Positions 17,767 through 25,631 of a DNA stretch of 29,949 nucleotides are shown in pieces; positions within the stretch are counted from its first letter, which is position 1, and each line of letters begins with the position of its first letter. The stretch covers positions 1 to 29,949 of the forward strand of contig JBJOND010000019.1 of the NCBI GenBank assembly GCA_046052065.1. Reading direction: 5' to 3'. The notes beneath the pieces are model-generated. The model was not told the DNA's origin and made no database searches. It saw only the letters and a list, made by a program, of their open reading frames with translations. Source of the DNA: CAINEC01 sp046052065. Its GTDB lineage: Bacteria; Bacteroidota; Bacteroidia; AKYH767-A; OLB10. Both the position numbers and the translations under genes were made by a program.

Positions 17767-18993
17767 TTAGGCCGTCATTTGTGTTGAAGAAACGGGGATT
17801 GTCCTGCCAGGATATTGTTGTAAAGCTACTGCTAAACAGTTCATTGCTTTCTGCAACGACTCTCTATTTAACACATATGCGATTCTTACTTGGTGTAAGC
17901 CCAGCTTAGGATCTGAATAAAATCCGCTTGCAGGAGCCAACATTACCGTAGCACCCTCAAATGAAAAGTCTTCTAATAACCATTGACAAAATTTATCTGC
18001 ATCATCAACTGGAAGTTGAGCCATGCAATAGAACGCTCCACTTGGCTTAGGACAAACAACGCCATCCATAGCATTCATAGCACTTACTACCAAATCGCGA
18101 CGTTCAACATATTCAACAACTACCTCATCAAAATAACTTTGAGGTGTATCAATAGCTGCTTCTGCAGCTATTTGTCCGAATGTTGGCGGACTTAATCTAG
18201 CCTGTGCAAATTTTAATGACGCTGCCATTACTTCTTTATTTCTAGAAACAAGAGCGCCAATTCTGGCTCCACATGCACTGTAACGTTTAGATATACTATC
18301 CATCAAAACTACATTCTGATCTAAGCCATCCAATTGCATGACTGAAGAATAAGTTTTTCCATCGTAACAAAATTCACGGTAAACCTCATCCGCAAACAGG
18401 TACAAATCATATTTTAAAGCTAGTTCCTTTAACACCTGCAACTCATCCGTCGAATAAAGGTAACCTGTTGGATTTCCTGGATTACAGATCATTATGGCTT
18501 TTGTCTTTTCTGTAATTACTTTTTCGAATTCAGCAATTGGAGGCAATGCAAAACCAGATTCAATTGAAGAAACAATAGGCTTGATTACAACATTTGCCTG
18601 AGTGCTAAATCCATTATAATTAGCGTAATAAGGTTCAGGAATTATGATTTCATCACCTGGATTTAAACAAGCCATCATCGCAATTTCAATTGCTTCTGAA
18701 CCACCAGTAGTTATCATAATGTCGGTATAGTCAACATTGATATTATTCTTTTGATAATATTCTGCCAATCGTTTACGGTAAGACTCAATACCTGCCGAAT
18801 GACTATACTCAATAACATCCAACTTAATATTTCGAATGGCATTCATCATCACCTCTGGAGTTTTAATATCCGGTTGTCCGATGTTTAAATGAAATATTTG
18901 AACACCTCTTTTCTTTGCTGCTTCAGCAAATGGAACAAGCTTTCGGATTGGTGACGGGGGCATTTGAAGCCCTTTATTTGAAATTTTTGGCAT
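17767..18993 (-). CDS. PLP-dependent aminotransferase, class I/II (aspartate aminotransferase-like)
   Basis: 408 residues, fold type I. Visible landmarks are NIGQPDIKTPEVM near 37, TGGSEAI near 96-102, NPGNPTG at 171-177, Asp202 in ADEVYREF, the Schiff-base lysine Lys236 in SISKRYSACGARIG, and a substrate arginine candidate in VRIAYV near the C-terminus. These place it with the AspC / aminotransferase I-alpha group that transfers amino groups between aspartate or other amino acids and 2-oxoglutarate. The precise amino acid cannot be read. Stands alone: a hairpin terminator precedes it and a separate unit follows. Confidence 0.9.
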   Translation of the reverse strand: MPKISNKGLQMPPSPIRKLVPFAEAAKKRGVQIFHLNIGQPDIKTPEVMMNAIRNIKLDVIEYSHSAGIESYRKRLAEYYQKNNINVDYTDIMITTGGSEAIEIAMMACLNPGDEIIIPEPYYANYNGFSTQANVVIKPIVSSIESGFALPPIAEFEKVITEKTKAIMICNPGNPTGYLYSTDELQVLKELALKYDLYLFADEVYREFCYDGKTYSSVMQLDGLDQNVVLMDSISKRYSACGARIGALVSRNKEVMAASLKFAQARLSPPTFGQIAAEAAIDTPQSYFDEVVVEYVERRDLVVSAMNAMDGVVCPKPSGAFYCMAQLPVDDADKFCQWLLEDFSFEGATVMLAPASGFYSDPKLGLHQVRIAYVLNRESLQKAMNCLAVALQQYPGRTIPVSSTQMTA

Positions 18994-19000
18994 AGTCTAT

Positions 19001-19037
19001 AAAATAAGCAGTCCTGCTCTTTGTAGAACAGGACTGC
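19001..19037 (-). terminator. Intrinsic terminator after the DUF1573 pair
   Basis: GCAGTCCTG (19029-19037 in the leftward transcript) pairs with CAGGACTGC (19008-19016). Four further inner pairs, including one G-U, give a stem of about 13 pairs around an ACAA loop, followed by UUAUUUUAU. It lies 22 bases after the DUF1573 stop and just before the aminotransferase start. A TAAATTTG sequence at 19037-19044 abuts the stem and could be a -7 box for the aminotransferase gene, but has no -33 partner. Confidence 0.85.
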
Positions 19038-19059
19038 AAATTTATACTTAATATTTTAA

Positions 19060-19503
19060 TTATTTACCAGGAGTTGTAGCTGGATTTGCTACCGGTGCTG
19101 GTGCTTCAACAGTTCCTTTTAAGTGAAGGATTACTGGAGAGTTTTTCGCGTTTGATGTGATTGTAACCGTTTTGTCCTGCATTCCCATTTTGCCTGCAGA
19201 ATTAAATGTTACTTTAATTGAGCCTTTAGAACCTTTTTTAATTGCTTCCTTTGGATACTGAGGAACTGTACATCCGCAAGAACCCGTTGCATTTGTAATG
19301 ATAAGGTCTTCTTTACCATTGTTAACGAATTCAAATTCGTGGTTCACAGAATCACCTTGCTTAATCGTACCAAAGTTAAACTCTAATGCATCGAAAGTCA
19401 TTTCAGAAGCATTCGGATTAACAGCTGGTTTGTCCGCTGTTTGAGCTTGTGTTGCAAATGCCATTAATAATGTGCAAGCAACTAATAGAATTGATTTTTT
19501 CAT
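19060..19503 (-). CDS. Secreted DUF1573 protein (second of tandem pair)
   Basis: 147 residues. The signal peptide MKKSILLVACTLLMAFATQA is probably cleaved before QTADKP. A single DUF1573 domain (about 34-133) has the family motifs FDFGTIKQGD-like LEFNFGTIKQGDS, FVNNGKEDLII, GSCGCTVPQYP and KGSIKVTF. DUF1573 is an immunoglobulin-like (ASPM/SPD2/Hydin-type) domain abundant in Bacteroidota with no established role. The GSCGC pair may form a disulfide in the periplasm. The tail is Pro/Ala-rich. It follows its paralogue by 28 bases and precedes a strong terminator. Confidence 0.85.
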   Translation of the reverse strand: MKKSILLVACTLLMAFATQAQTADKPAVNPNASEMTFDALEFNFGTIKQGDSVNHEFEFVNNGKEDLIITNATGSCGCTVPQYPKEAIKKGSKGSIKVTFNSAGKMGMQDKTVTITSNAKNSPVILHLKGTVEAPAPVANPATTPGK

Positions 19504-19531
19504 GTTTTATTTATTTGTTTTGTTATTTTAA

Positions 19532-19999
19532 TTAGTTCTTTTCATTTTCCATTGGAGAAACACCACTAGGCTTCATAAAAGGAGTTTGATCTTCTGTTTG
19601 CTCCTGCGTTTTTACTACACCTTTAATAGTAAGAACTTTAGTAGGATTCTTACCAGCATTCGACATTACAGTAACCGTTTTTGTAAATGGTCCTTGGCGC
19701 TTTGTATCGTAGCTTACATTAATGTAACCTGATTGTCCTTTTGCTACTTCTTCTTTCGACCATTTGGGAACGGTGCATCCGCAACTTCCTTTTGCATCTG
19801 TAATTTTCAGCGCTTCTTTGCCTGTATTAGTAAATTTAAAGGCATAAGTCCCGTCGCTTGCATAATCAATTGTACCGAAATCATGCACCTCGGTTTCAAA
19901 ACTAATTTCAGGTGCATTTGGGTTGTTTGCGTTTTCCTGTGCTGATGCTAGGAATGTTGTTGTAAAAAATACAGAGAGTGTTAGAATTATCTTTTTCAT
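19532..19999 (-). CDS. Secreted DUF1573 protein (first of tandem pair)
   Basis: 155 residues. Signal peptide MKKIILTLSVFFTTTFLASA, then a DUF1573 domain with EVHDFGTIDYASDG, FKFTNTGKEALKIT, GSCGCTVPKWSKEEVAKG and TVTVMSNAG. The short polar tail contains FMKPSGVSPMENEKN. It is clearly homologous to the next gene over the whole domain, so the pair arose by tandem duplication. No convincing promoter was seen in 20000-20083. Exported, probably periplasmic or surface; function unknown. Confidence 0.85.
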   Translation of the reverse strand: MKKIILTLSVFFTTTFLASAQENANNPNAPEISFETEVHDFGTIDYASDGTYAFKFTNTGKEALKITDAKGSCGCTVPKWSKEEVAKGQSGYINVSYDTKRQGPFTKTVTVMSNAGKNPTKVLTIKGVVKTQEQTEDQTPFMKPSGVSPMENEKN

Positions 20000-20083
20000 A
20001 ATTTATAGGGCTTCCTACGATTTAACAGGTGCTAAGTTCCAATTATTAAATGAATTAAATATGAAATTTTTAATCTGAATGAA

Positions 20084-20731
20084 TTATCTGCTTTTCCCAG
20101 TTATCAAAACAGAATAAGCGGAATTAGCATAAAACATAAACCATAAAAATATACCAGCGAATTTGCAGCAATCCTCATAATAAACCTGATGAGAGACAAA
20201 AGGATCGACAACATCAAGCAATACAGAAAATAAAAAAAGACTCATTGCTCCTATCCAAAACAAGAATTTCGTTTCGAACAATTGATCTTTAAATCGAAAG
20301 AAATATCCTATGATGGAACCGATATAAACCAGATAAAACAATTTTTCAGCAAAAGGAAATGCATGGATAAATACTTCTTCATGTAACTGGAAACAATCAT
20401 CCAATCCAAGAAATAAAGAAAGTGCTCCACCATAAAAAAATACCCCCTTAATAACAGAATCTTTTGCCTTTACAATACTATAAGTCAAGAAGCAAATCGC
20501 AGCAGAGGCACTCCATAGGAACAATCCGATCATCGAAATCAATCCATCGTAGGGGCGTCCGTGTAATACGGCTGCTGTATCACGGGTTAAATCACTCACC
20601 TCTACTCCATTGAACTTGCCTAGCCAAAACACAATAAACATTAAAGTAAATGGCAACAATGTCCACTTTAATACAGTAAATAAATACAACTTGATTTGGT
20701 CAAGTAATTTTTTAATAATCATTTGAATCAT
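20084..20731 (-). CDS. Uncharacterised polytopic membrane protein with conserved-looking acidic and His residues
   Basis: 215 residues, not recognised. I count about six hydrophobic segments (near 18-37, 63-84, 94-112, 125-146, 154-170 and 185-207). Charged or metal-capable residues cluster at or in these helices: LGLDDCFQLHEEVF near 107-120, LLDVVDPFVSH near 168-178 and YEDCCKFAGIF near 181-191. Two Asp, His, Glu and a later Glu-Asp pair in a membrane protein resemble a metal or proton site, but no family can be named. Met4 (20722) is an alternative start. It lies 46 bases after the DUF2490 gene in the same direction and may be the last gene of that operon, or an independent one. Confidence 0.65.
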   Translation of the reverse strand: MIQMIIKKLLDQIKLYLFTVLKWTLLPFTLMFIVFWLGKFNGVEVSDLTRDTAAVLHGRPYDGLISMIGLFLWSASAAICFLTYSIVKAKDSVIKGVFFYGGALSLFLGLDDCFQLHEEVFIHAFPFAEKLFYLVYIGSIIGYFFRFKDQLFETKFLFWIGAMSLFLFSVLLDVVDPFVSHQVYYEDCCKFAGIFLWFMFYANSAYSVLITGKSR

Positions 20732-20777
20732 AACGGTAACGAATTAGGGGAGCTAAATTACCCAATATTCAATTCAA

Positions 20778-21542
20778 TTACTGATTGTCAGGATGATTTT
20801 TGCTATTCAAATCATTCACATCATCAGACTTCAAATCAGGTTTAAATAGCTTTTTGTAGGATTTGCCCTTATTAGGTAAAATAATTTCATAATTGATACC
20901 TAAAACATAATTCACTTCTGGCACTGAAAAAGAATGTATATCAGGTTGATAATTATAAAACAGTGTGAATGATTGATACTTATTATACTGCATAATGAAT
21001 TGAGCAACATATCGAATTCGATCTATATTAGGACTCTCGGGACCATTTAAATCTACCATCGGCTCAGCTGATATTGTAGTAGCAAAAACTTTATTGATTT
21101 CATATTTCGCCCTTAATCGAAAACGTGCTCGTGTTAAACTTTGATCTAAATCTTCTTTTGAAGTAAAGCAATTTCGATTATGCTGCAAGGCAACCCTACC
21201 ATTAAGATTAAAGTATTTCAGCTTGACCTTTCGATTATACCCACAAAAAAAAGTATGAACATCTTCATCATAATTTGTTCTTAATCGATAATAGACTTCA
21301 ATATTATTTTTTTTATTAAAGTTATGTCCATAGATGAAATACAGATTAGCATTGTCAAACTGTGAAGCATTTTCATTGAATCGATTTTGATACTGAAAAC
21401 TTGCGTAATTAGACTTATTAAAATAATAGGACAACTGCGTTGATGTCCACAAAGAAAAATCAGAAGGCCTTTGAGCAAGCCCAAAAAATGATGCTAGAAT
21501 AAAAGCAATCATCAACAATAAAATACGGCAACTTGATTTCAA
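20778..21542 (-). CDS. DUF2490 family outer-membrane beta-barrel protein
   Basis: 254 residues. Signal peptide of about 24 residues ending GLAQ. The mature part starts with DFSLWTSTQLSYYF, the DUF2490 opening, and continues as alternating amphipathic strands rich in Tyr and Phe (YASFQYQNRFNE, NNIEVYYRLRTNYDED, RARFRLRAKYEIN, YQSFTLFYNYQPD, EVNYVLGINYEIIL). This is a small outer-membrane barrel pattern. Members of DUF2490 have no proven activity. It follows the DUF4956 gene by 7 bases in a tight operon with the VTC-type and CotH-type genes, so it may be the outer-membrane part of that system. The 15-20 residue polar tail is unusual for a barrel and could reach the periplasm. Confidence 0.75.
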   Translation of the reverse strand: MKSSCRILLLMIAFILASFFGLAQRPSDFSLWTSTQLSYYFNKSNYASFQYQNRFNENASQFDNANLYFIYGHNFNKKNNIEVYYRLRTNYDEDVHTFFCGYNRKVKLKYFNLNGRVALQHNRNCFTSKEDLDQSLTRARFRLRAKYEINKVFATTISAEPMVDLNGPESPNIDRIRYVAQFIMQYNKYQSFTLFYNYQPDIHSFSVPEVNYVLGINYEIILPNKGKSYKKLFKPDLKSDDVNDLNSKNHPDNQ

Positions 21543-21549
21543 AATTCAA

Positions 21550-22185
21550 TTACCTGCTTAAATCGTAAAAATAAATTTTAACTTGAGCTGTATCGCGTAA
21601 AAAATCAATCTTTTGAACTTCAGCCCGATGAATATCTATACCTGTTCGAGATCTGAGATCCTCAAGAAACTCATTGTATTTATCAGGATGAATCAATTCT
21701 ATTTTCTCATAATAAATTGTTTTGAAAAGCTCCTGCTTCATAAACCAATTGCTTTCTAATGTTAAAGCAACTAAAATCATTGCCGCAATTATCGCTATCA
21801 AGAATAAATACTCGTAAACATCTTCAACACCTTTCAAGCGTGTAACTGCCGAAACAATACCTATTGCGATTGTAAGAAATAAATAAGTCATGTCTTTAAT
21901 ACTTATTTCTTCGGTCTTATATCGCAACATGCTAAACACTGCGAATAAACCAAATGCTGCACCCATCGAAATCTCGACCCTGTTCAATAAGAAAGAAATA
22001 GTAAAAATGACGATATTGAAAACAAAATACGTAAACAACAAGTCCTTATTTTTATAAAAGCGGAAATAAATAAATTGCATTAGAATATAGGTAGATACTA
22101 AATCTATCAGTAATCTAATTCCATATTTAGTTGCAATTTTTGCAATTGTTTCTATTCCTTCCGGAGATGTAATTTGTAATAACAT
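21550..22185 (-). CDS. DUF4956 membrane protein
   Basis: 211 residues. Four or five membrane helices lie between about 22 and 146, with the diagnostic stretch GAAFGLFAVFSMLRYKTEEI near 75-94. A soluble C-terminal domain of about 65 residues (from KQELFKTIYYEKIELI) has alternating strands and helices and probably faces the cytoplasm. DUF4956 genes are often next to VTC-domain genes, and here the VTC gene ends 5 bases upstream. In eukaryotes the VTC catalytic domain works with membrane helices that translocate the polyphosphate, so a membrane anchor or channel role for DUF4956 is a reasonable inference but is not shown. Confidence 0.82.
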   Translation of the reverse strand: MLLQITSPEGIETIAKIATKYGIRLLIDLVSTYILMQFIYFRFYKNKDLLFTYFVFNIVIFTISFLLNRVEISMGAAFGLFAVFSMLRYKTEEISIKDMTYLFLTIAIGIVSAVTRLKGVEDVYEYLFLIAIIAAMILVALTLESNWFMKQELFKTIYYEKIELIHPDKYNEFLEDLRSRTGIDIHRAEVQKIDFLRDTAQVKIYFYDLSR

Positions 22186-22190
22186 GTTAT

Positions 22191-22943
22191 TTAGTTAGCA
22201 ATTAGTTTGTTAATTTTTATTACTTGTTTTTTAAAGTTATTGCGCTTCTCATTGACTTCAAGCATGTACATACCAACACAATATTTGCTTAATGAAACAG
22301 GCTTTTTATTCGTATCACGAAGCAATCGTTTAATAAGTGTATTTGTCTTGCCATCACTTTTAACTTCAATAATCACAAGGTTGTTATATGTCGACTTTTT
22401 TCCTTTAACACTGTAAGTTAATCCCAAGTCTATTGTTACCCTTTCAACAGTTGACTTATTTACAAGAGCAATGCGGTCATAGTTTATATTGATGGATGGC
22501 AATAAATTACTACAATCAACATTTAAATGTTCGAATAGGAATTCAGATATAAGATGGTCATGAAAATCTACATCACGTTCACACTTTACGCGAACTTTAC
22601 TTGTAACTCCTTTGTTGTTTTTTATTTTGGCTTCTAAAAAATTGATATCGCTATCCACATACGTCCTCCTTCTAACTTTAAATCGATTCATTTTACCATT
22701 ATGGTGCATTCGATAAAGCAAATGATCGGGAGTGTCGTAATAAAGCGTATCGTATTCAAATAAACGCTTATCACGAATTTCCAACATGCGGTAATCATCA
22801 ATTAAAGATGGTAACAATGATATTAGATCAGTTAATGTAATAGCAAATTTCAAATCGGAACGTTCCATCAATTCGGCACGACCCATTTCAACCAAGCTTA
22901 TTGGCTCAAAACGATTAATAATTTGCAACAAATCTTGATTCAT
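22191..22943 (-). CDS. VTC-domain polyphosphate polymerase-like protein
   Basis: 250 residues, no signal peptide, cytoplasmic. Motifs of the VTC / triphosphate-tunnel fold appear in order: ELMERSDLKFAI near 24-35, FEYDTLYYDTPDHLLYRMHHNGKMNRFKVRRR (positions about 62-93) with the paired basic residues, FLEAKIKNNKG near 101-111, NINYDRIAL, RVTIDLGL, VIIEVKSDG near 189-197 and SLSKYCVGMYML near 218-229. In yeast Vtc4 this fold polymerises ATP gamma-phosphate into polyphosphate; the tunnel Lys/Arg and the metal-binding Glu have apparent counterparts here. The product in this organism is unproven. Sits 3 bases after the lipoprotein gene and 5 bases before DUF4956. Confidence 0.85.
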   Translation of the reverse strand: MNQDLLQIINRFEPISLVEMGRAELMERSDLKFAITLTDLISLLPSLIDDYRMLEIRDKRLFEYDTLYYDTPDHLLYRMHHNGKMNRFKVRRRTYVDSDINFLEAKIKNNKGVTSKVRVKCERDVDFHDHLISEFLFEHLNVDCSNLLPSININYDRIALVNKSTVERVTIDLGLTYSVKGKKSTYNNLVIIEVKSDGKTNTLIKRLLRDTNKKPVSLSKYCVGMYMLEVNEKRNNFKKQVIKINKLIAN

Positions 22944-22946
22944 TAA

Positions 22947-23345
22947 CTATCGATTCACAGTTAATTTACCAATATCAATTACTTGCTTCTTTTCGGAAAT
23001 TTCTATTTTGACTGCAACAGGAAATTGAGCATAAGAAACATTTGTCGATGGTAGTGTATCGCTTAATGCGTAGATGGTATAAGTGCCTTTTCGAAGGTAT
23101 TTAAATTCGAAGTTACCATTCAAATCTGTAGATAATTTATCACCATATCCAACTTGATCACCATAAACGATAAATACATCTTCATCCAATCCAGGATATT
23201 CATACATCAGTAGGTTAAAGTTTTTGTCCCAATCATGCACCCAAATACTTCCTTTTATGGTAGCCATTCCGCCTTCGCCTTCTTCCATTTTACAAGAAAA
23301 AAAGAGGACAGCGAAAGAAAGAAAAAACAATATTTTAGTTCTCAT
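22947..23345 (-). CDS. Small lipoprotein, probably surface-exposed, with a beta-sandwich domain
   Basis: 132 residues. The signal sequence MRTKILFFLSFAVLFFSC ends in a lipobox with Cys18. The next residues are KMEEGEGG, resembling the Lys plus acidic lipoprotein export signal that sends Bacteroidota lipoproteins to the cell surface. The rest (about 28-132) is one compact domain: ATIKGSIWVHDWD, DLNGNFEFKYLRKGTYTIYAL and VKIEISEKKQVIDIGKLTV. This resembles the carboxypeptidase-regulatory or transthyretin-like beta-sandwich often used for binding. It starts 1 base after the CotH-type gene stop, so the two are translationally linked. No enzymatic motif is seen. Confidence 0.72.
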   Translation of the reverse strand: MRTKILFFLSFAVLFFSCKMEEGEGGMATIKGSIWVHDWDKNFNLLMYEYPGLDEDVFIVYGDQVGYGDKLSTDLNGNFEFKYLRKGTYTIYALSDTLPSTNVSYAQFPVAVKIEISEKKQVIDIGKLTVNR

Positions 23346-23346
23346 C

Positions 23347-25626
23347 TTACTTTACAATTTGTATTCGTTTAACAATATTGGAATTATTTATTTGCAACAA
23401 ATATAAACCATTGTCAAGGCCAGGTAATTCCATTTGATAATTGTTTTCATTGCCAAAATTAACATTCATAACACACTTACCCGTCAAATCAAATATTTTT
23501 ATGTTATTAATATTAAATTGCGATTGAACAGCTATATATCCTCGTGAGGGGTTAGGAAAGACACTCAGTTGATTAGATTCTAATTCATTAATTGCAGTAG
23601 GACAATTACTTTGATTAAAAGTAAACGATAAGGTATAACTAAAATTACCAATACCATTTGGACAACGGAAATAAGATATATCCGGACTTTGCGGCCCGAA
23701 ATAAACACTATCAATTACAAATCCTGCGGAGTTCGTAATATAAACCGAATCACCTGCGGCTGCTAACTTAAAATTTGTATGAAGGCCTTGCTGCGTCGTG
23801 TCTAAATCCGTCCACACAACAAGCACACTATGCGATTCTATATTGGCATTAGCAGGAAACCTCCACTTTTGCTTATTATTTTTGTCATCGGATAAATACA
23901 AATCGGATAAATTAATTCGATGGTTGGATGTATTATACAACTCAATCCAATCGTCATATTCACCATTCTGATCCATTATAGCTGCATCATTTTTTGCCAT
24001 GATTTCATTAAATGCAACCTCCTTGAAATAAACTACATTATTAGTCACATTTAAACGATAGTACTCATGCTCTGCACGTGCTGGTGAAAACACTCCAGCA
24101 TTAGAATTTTCTGCATAAATATAATAATCCATTTCTGTGGACGAGCAAAAAACGGCTGCACCAAAAATTCCATCGCCTGCAGTACCATCACGATGTAATC
24201 CATCATCATACATTAGCTGTTTCGAAAACTTCCCAAATAGATTATCGCGAGTGCCAATCCAAATATTTGAGCCATTAGTCATGTTACAGTTTACCCAAGC
24301 CGTATCAAAAACCACGGGCTGGGCTGGTGTACTTACTATACCAGTCAATGTTGGAGCAACAGCTTGAAACTCACTCGTGCCCTGCAAATAATTCATTCGC
24401 GAAGTCATCAGATTATTGATACCAGGTACCATGTAACTTCCAACAGAAATATCGGTATTGAGTGACGACTGGAACTGAGAATAGGAGAACATTTTATTTA
24501 CATCAGATTGAACCGCTGCATCGATTAATGTCTGATAAGTAGTCGCCATCATCTGATATACCCCACTTGAATAATATTCATTAGCAATTGTTTTAGCATG
24601 TGCATAAAACATTCGCTTCCAAGTTGGATTATTAAACACAGCATTGATTAAAGGCCAATACGGATCCGTGATATGGATATTCAATGGTAATTGCTGCATA
24701 TTAACAATCGTTAATGAACCCATTGAAGTAGCTCCGAATCCAACGAAAGGGAAACCTCCAAAGGCCATATTTAAGTCCCATGAAATCGGAACAAATCGAT
24801 TGTTCAAATCGCGGTACAAATAATAATTCTGAGCAAACACTCCAGAATAACTATCAAGATTTATAGTCACAGCATTATAAGCCAACATCCAAATAACTCT
24901 GTCCATATCAATGATAGCCTCCAATGATGAACCATAATTAGTAACGGTATCGCATAAACGAACCAGCTCATTCCATCCAGTTGCTGACTTCAATTCATAA
25001 TAATTGAAATAAGAGCTACTATCTGCATTGATGTATTTTAAATTACATTTTGTTGTTGGTCCAGGTGTAACAATAGGGTTACACTTAAACTGGGTCCCAT
25101 TTGTAGAATTAAATTTCTCTCCTAAAAATGTATTTCCAATATTCTCATCATTAGAGTATAAACCAATATAATTTCCATTGATATAAACCTGAGCGAAATT
25201 AGAACGAGGACAATCCATGTAACTAGCTAAAATCTTGTATGCTAAAACTTCACGAATCATTGAAGGATCTTGATAACAGTTACTTAGTTTTATAGTTGAA
25301 TGTCCCATATAATCCTGGTTAATAAATTCATCCAACGAAATATTAAATGGATTTTTATTGGAAGCTACACTATAAGAGCTATTACCTTTATACTTCACAC
25401 CAACGCTATCGAAAACAACTCCATTTATTCTTACTTGAGATGCCATCACATAACCATCAGCTCCGGCTTTTGCTGTATCTAATTGAAAATCCCAATTAGC
25501 TTGTGTAAATGTGATTTCGATTTGTTGTATTTGACCAATATCATACAAACTAGGTTGTGAAAAACCATTTAATGATTGTAGAAGAAAAAATAATACTCCG
25601 AAAAATAATTTATTGCAATTATTCAT
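23347..25626 (-). CDS. Secreted CotH-family kinase with lamin-tail domain and T9SS sorting signal
   Basis: 759 residues. Signal peptide to about residue 23. The CotH kinase domain (about 33-410) shows GVKYKGNSSYSVASNKNPF at 76-94, IKLSNCYQDPSMIREVLAYK near 112-131, VYINGNYIGLYSNDENI near 147-163 and ISWDLNMAFGG near 281-291. CotH proteins are extracellular or spore-coat protein kinases that phosphorylate serine. A second segment has DDGLHRDGTAGDGIFG (474-489). A lamin-tail domain follows (about 536-645, FNEIMAKNDAA then YDDWIELYN), then a C-terminal T9SS type A signal (from LSVFPNPSRG, 687-759) ending in KRIQIVK. It is therefore exported and probably attached to the cell surface. Whether catalysis is intact needs structural comparison: the final acidic residue of the WDxD-like motif is Asn here. 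Confidence 0.85.
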   Translation of the reverse strand: MNNCNKLFFGVLFFLLQSLNGFSQPSLYDIGQIQQIEITFTQANWDFQLDTAKAGADGYVMASQVRINGVVFDSVGVKYKGNSSYSVASNKNPFNISLDEFINQDYMGHSTIKLSNCYQDPSMIREVLAYKILASYMDCPRSNFAQVYINGNYIGLYSNDENIGNTFLGEKFNSTNGTQFKCNPIVTPGPTTKCNLKYINADSSSYFNYYELKSATGWNELVRLCDTVTNYGSSLEAIIDMDRVIWMLAYNAVTINLDSYSGVFAQNYYLYRDLNNRFVPISWDLNMAFGGFPFVGFGATSMGSLTIVNMQQLPLNIHITDPYWPLINAVFNNPTWKRMFYAHAKTIANEYYSSGVYQMMATTYQTLIDAAVQSDVNKMFSYSQFQSSLNTDISVGSYMVPGINNLMTSRMNYLQGTSEFQAVAPTLTGIVSTPAQPVVFDTAWVNCNMTNGSNIWIGTRDNLFGKFSKQLMYDDGLHRDGTAGDGIFGAAVFCSSTEMDYYIYAENSNAGVFSPARAEHEYYRLNVTNNVVYFKEVAFNEIMAKNDAAIMDQNGEYDDWIELYNTSNHRINLSDLYLSDDKNNKQKWRFPANANIESHSVLVVWTDLDTTQQGLHTNFKLAAAGDSVYITNSAGFVIDSVYFGPQSPDISYFRCPNGIGNFSYTLSFTFNQSNCPTAINELESNQLSVFPNPSRGYIAVQSQFNINNIKIFDLTGKCVMNVNFGNENNYQMELPGLDNGLYLLQINNSNIVKRIQIVK

Positions 25627-25631
25627 TATTG

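Noticed and set aside
17658..17909. 83-codon plus-strand reading frame across the spacer before the glycosyltransferase
   Set aside because: Half lies antisense to the aminotransferase gene, and the rest occupies a spacer with a leftward promoter; the protein has no recognisable pattern.
24137..24367. 76-codon plus-strand reading frame
   Set aside because: Antisense to the CotH-type gene; no protein-like features.
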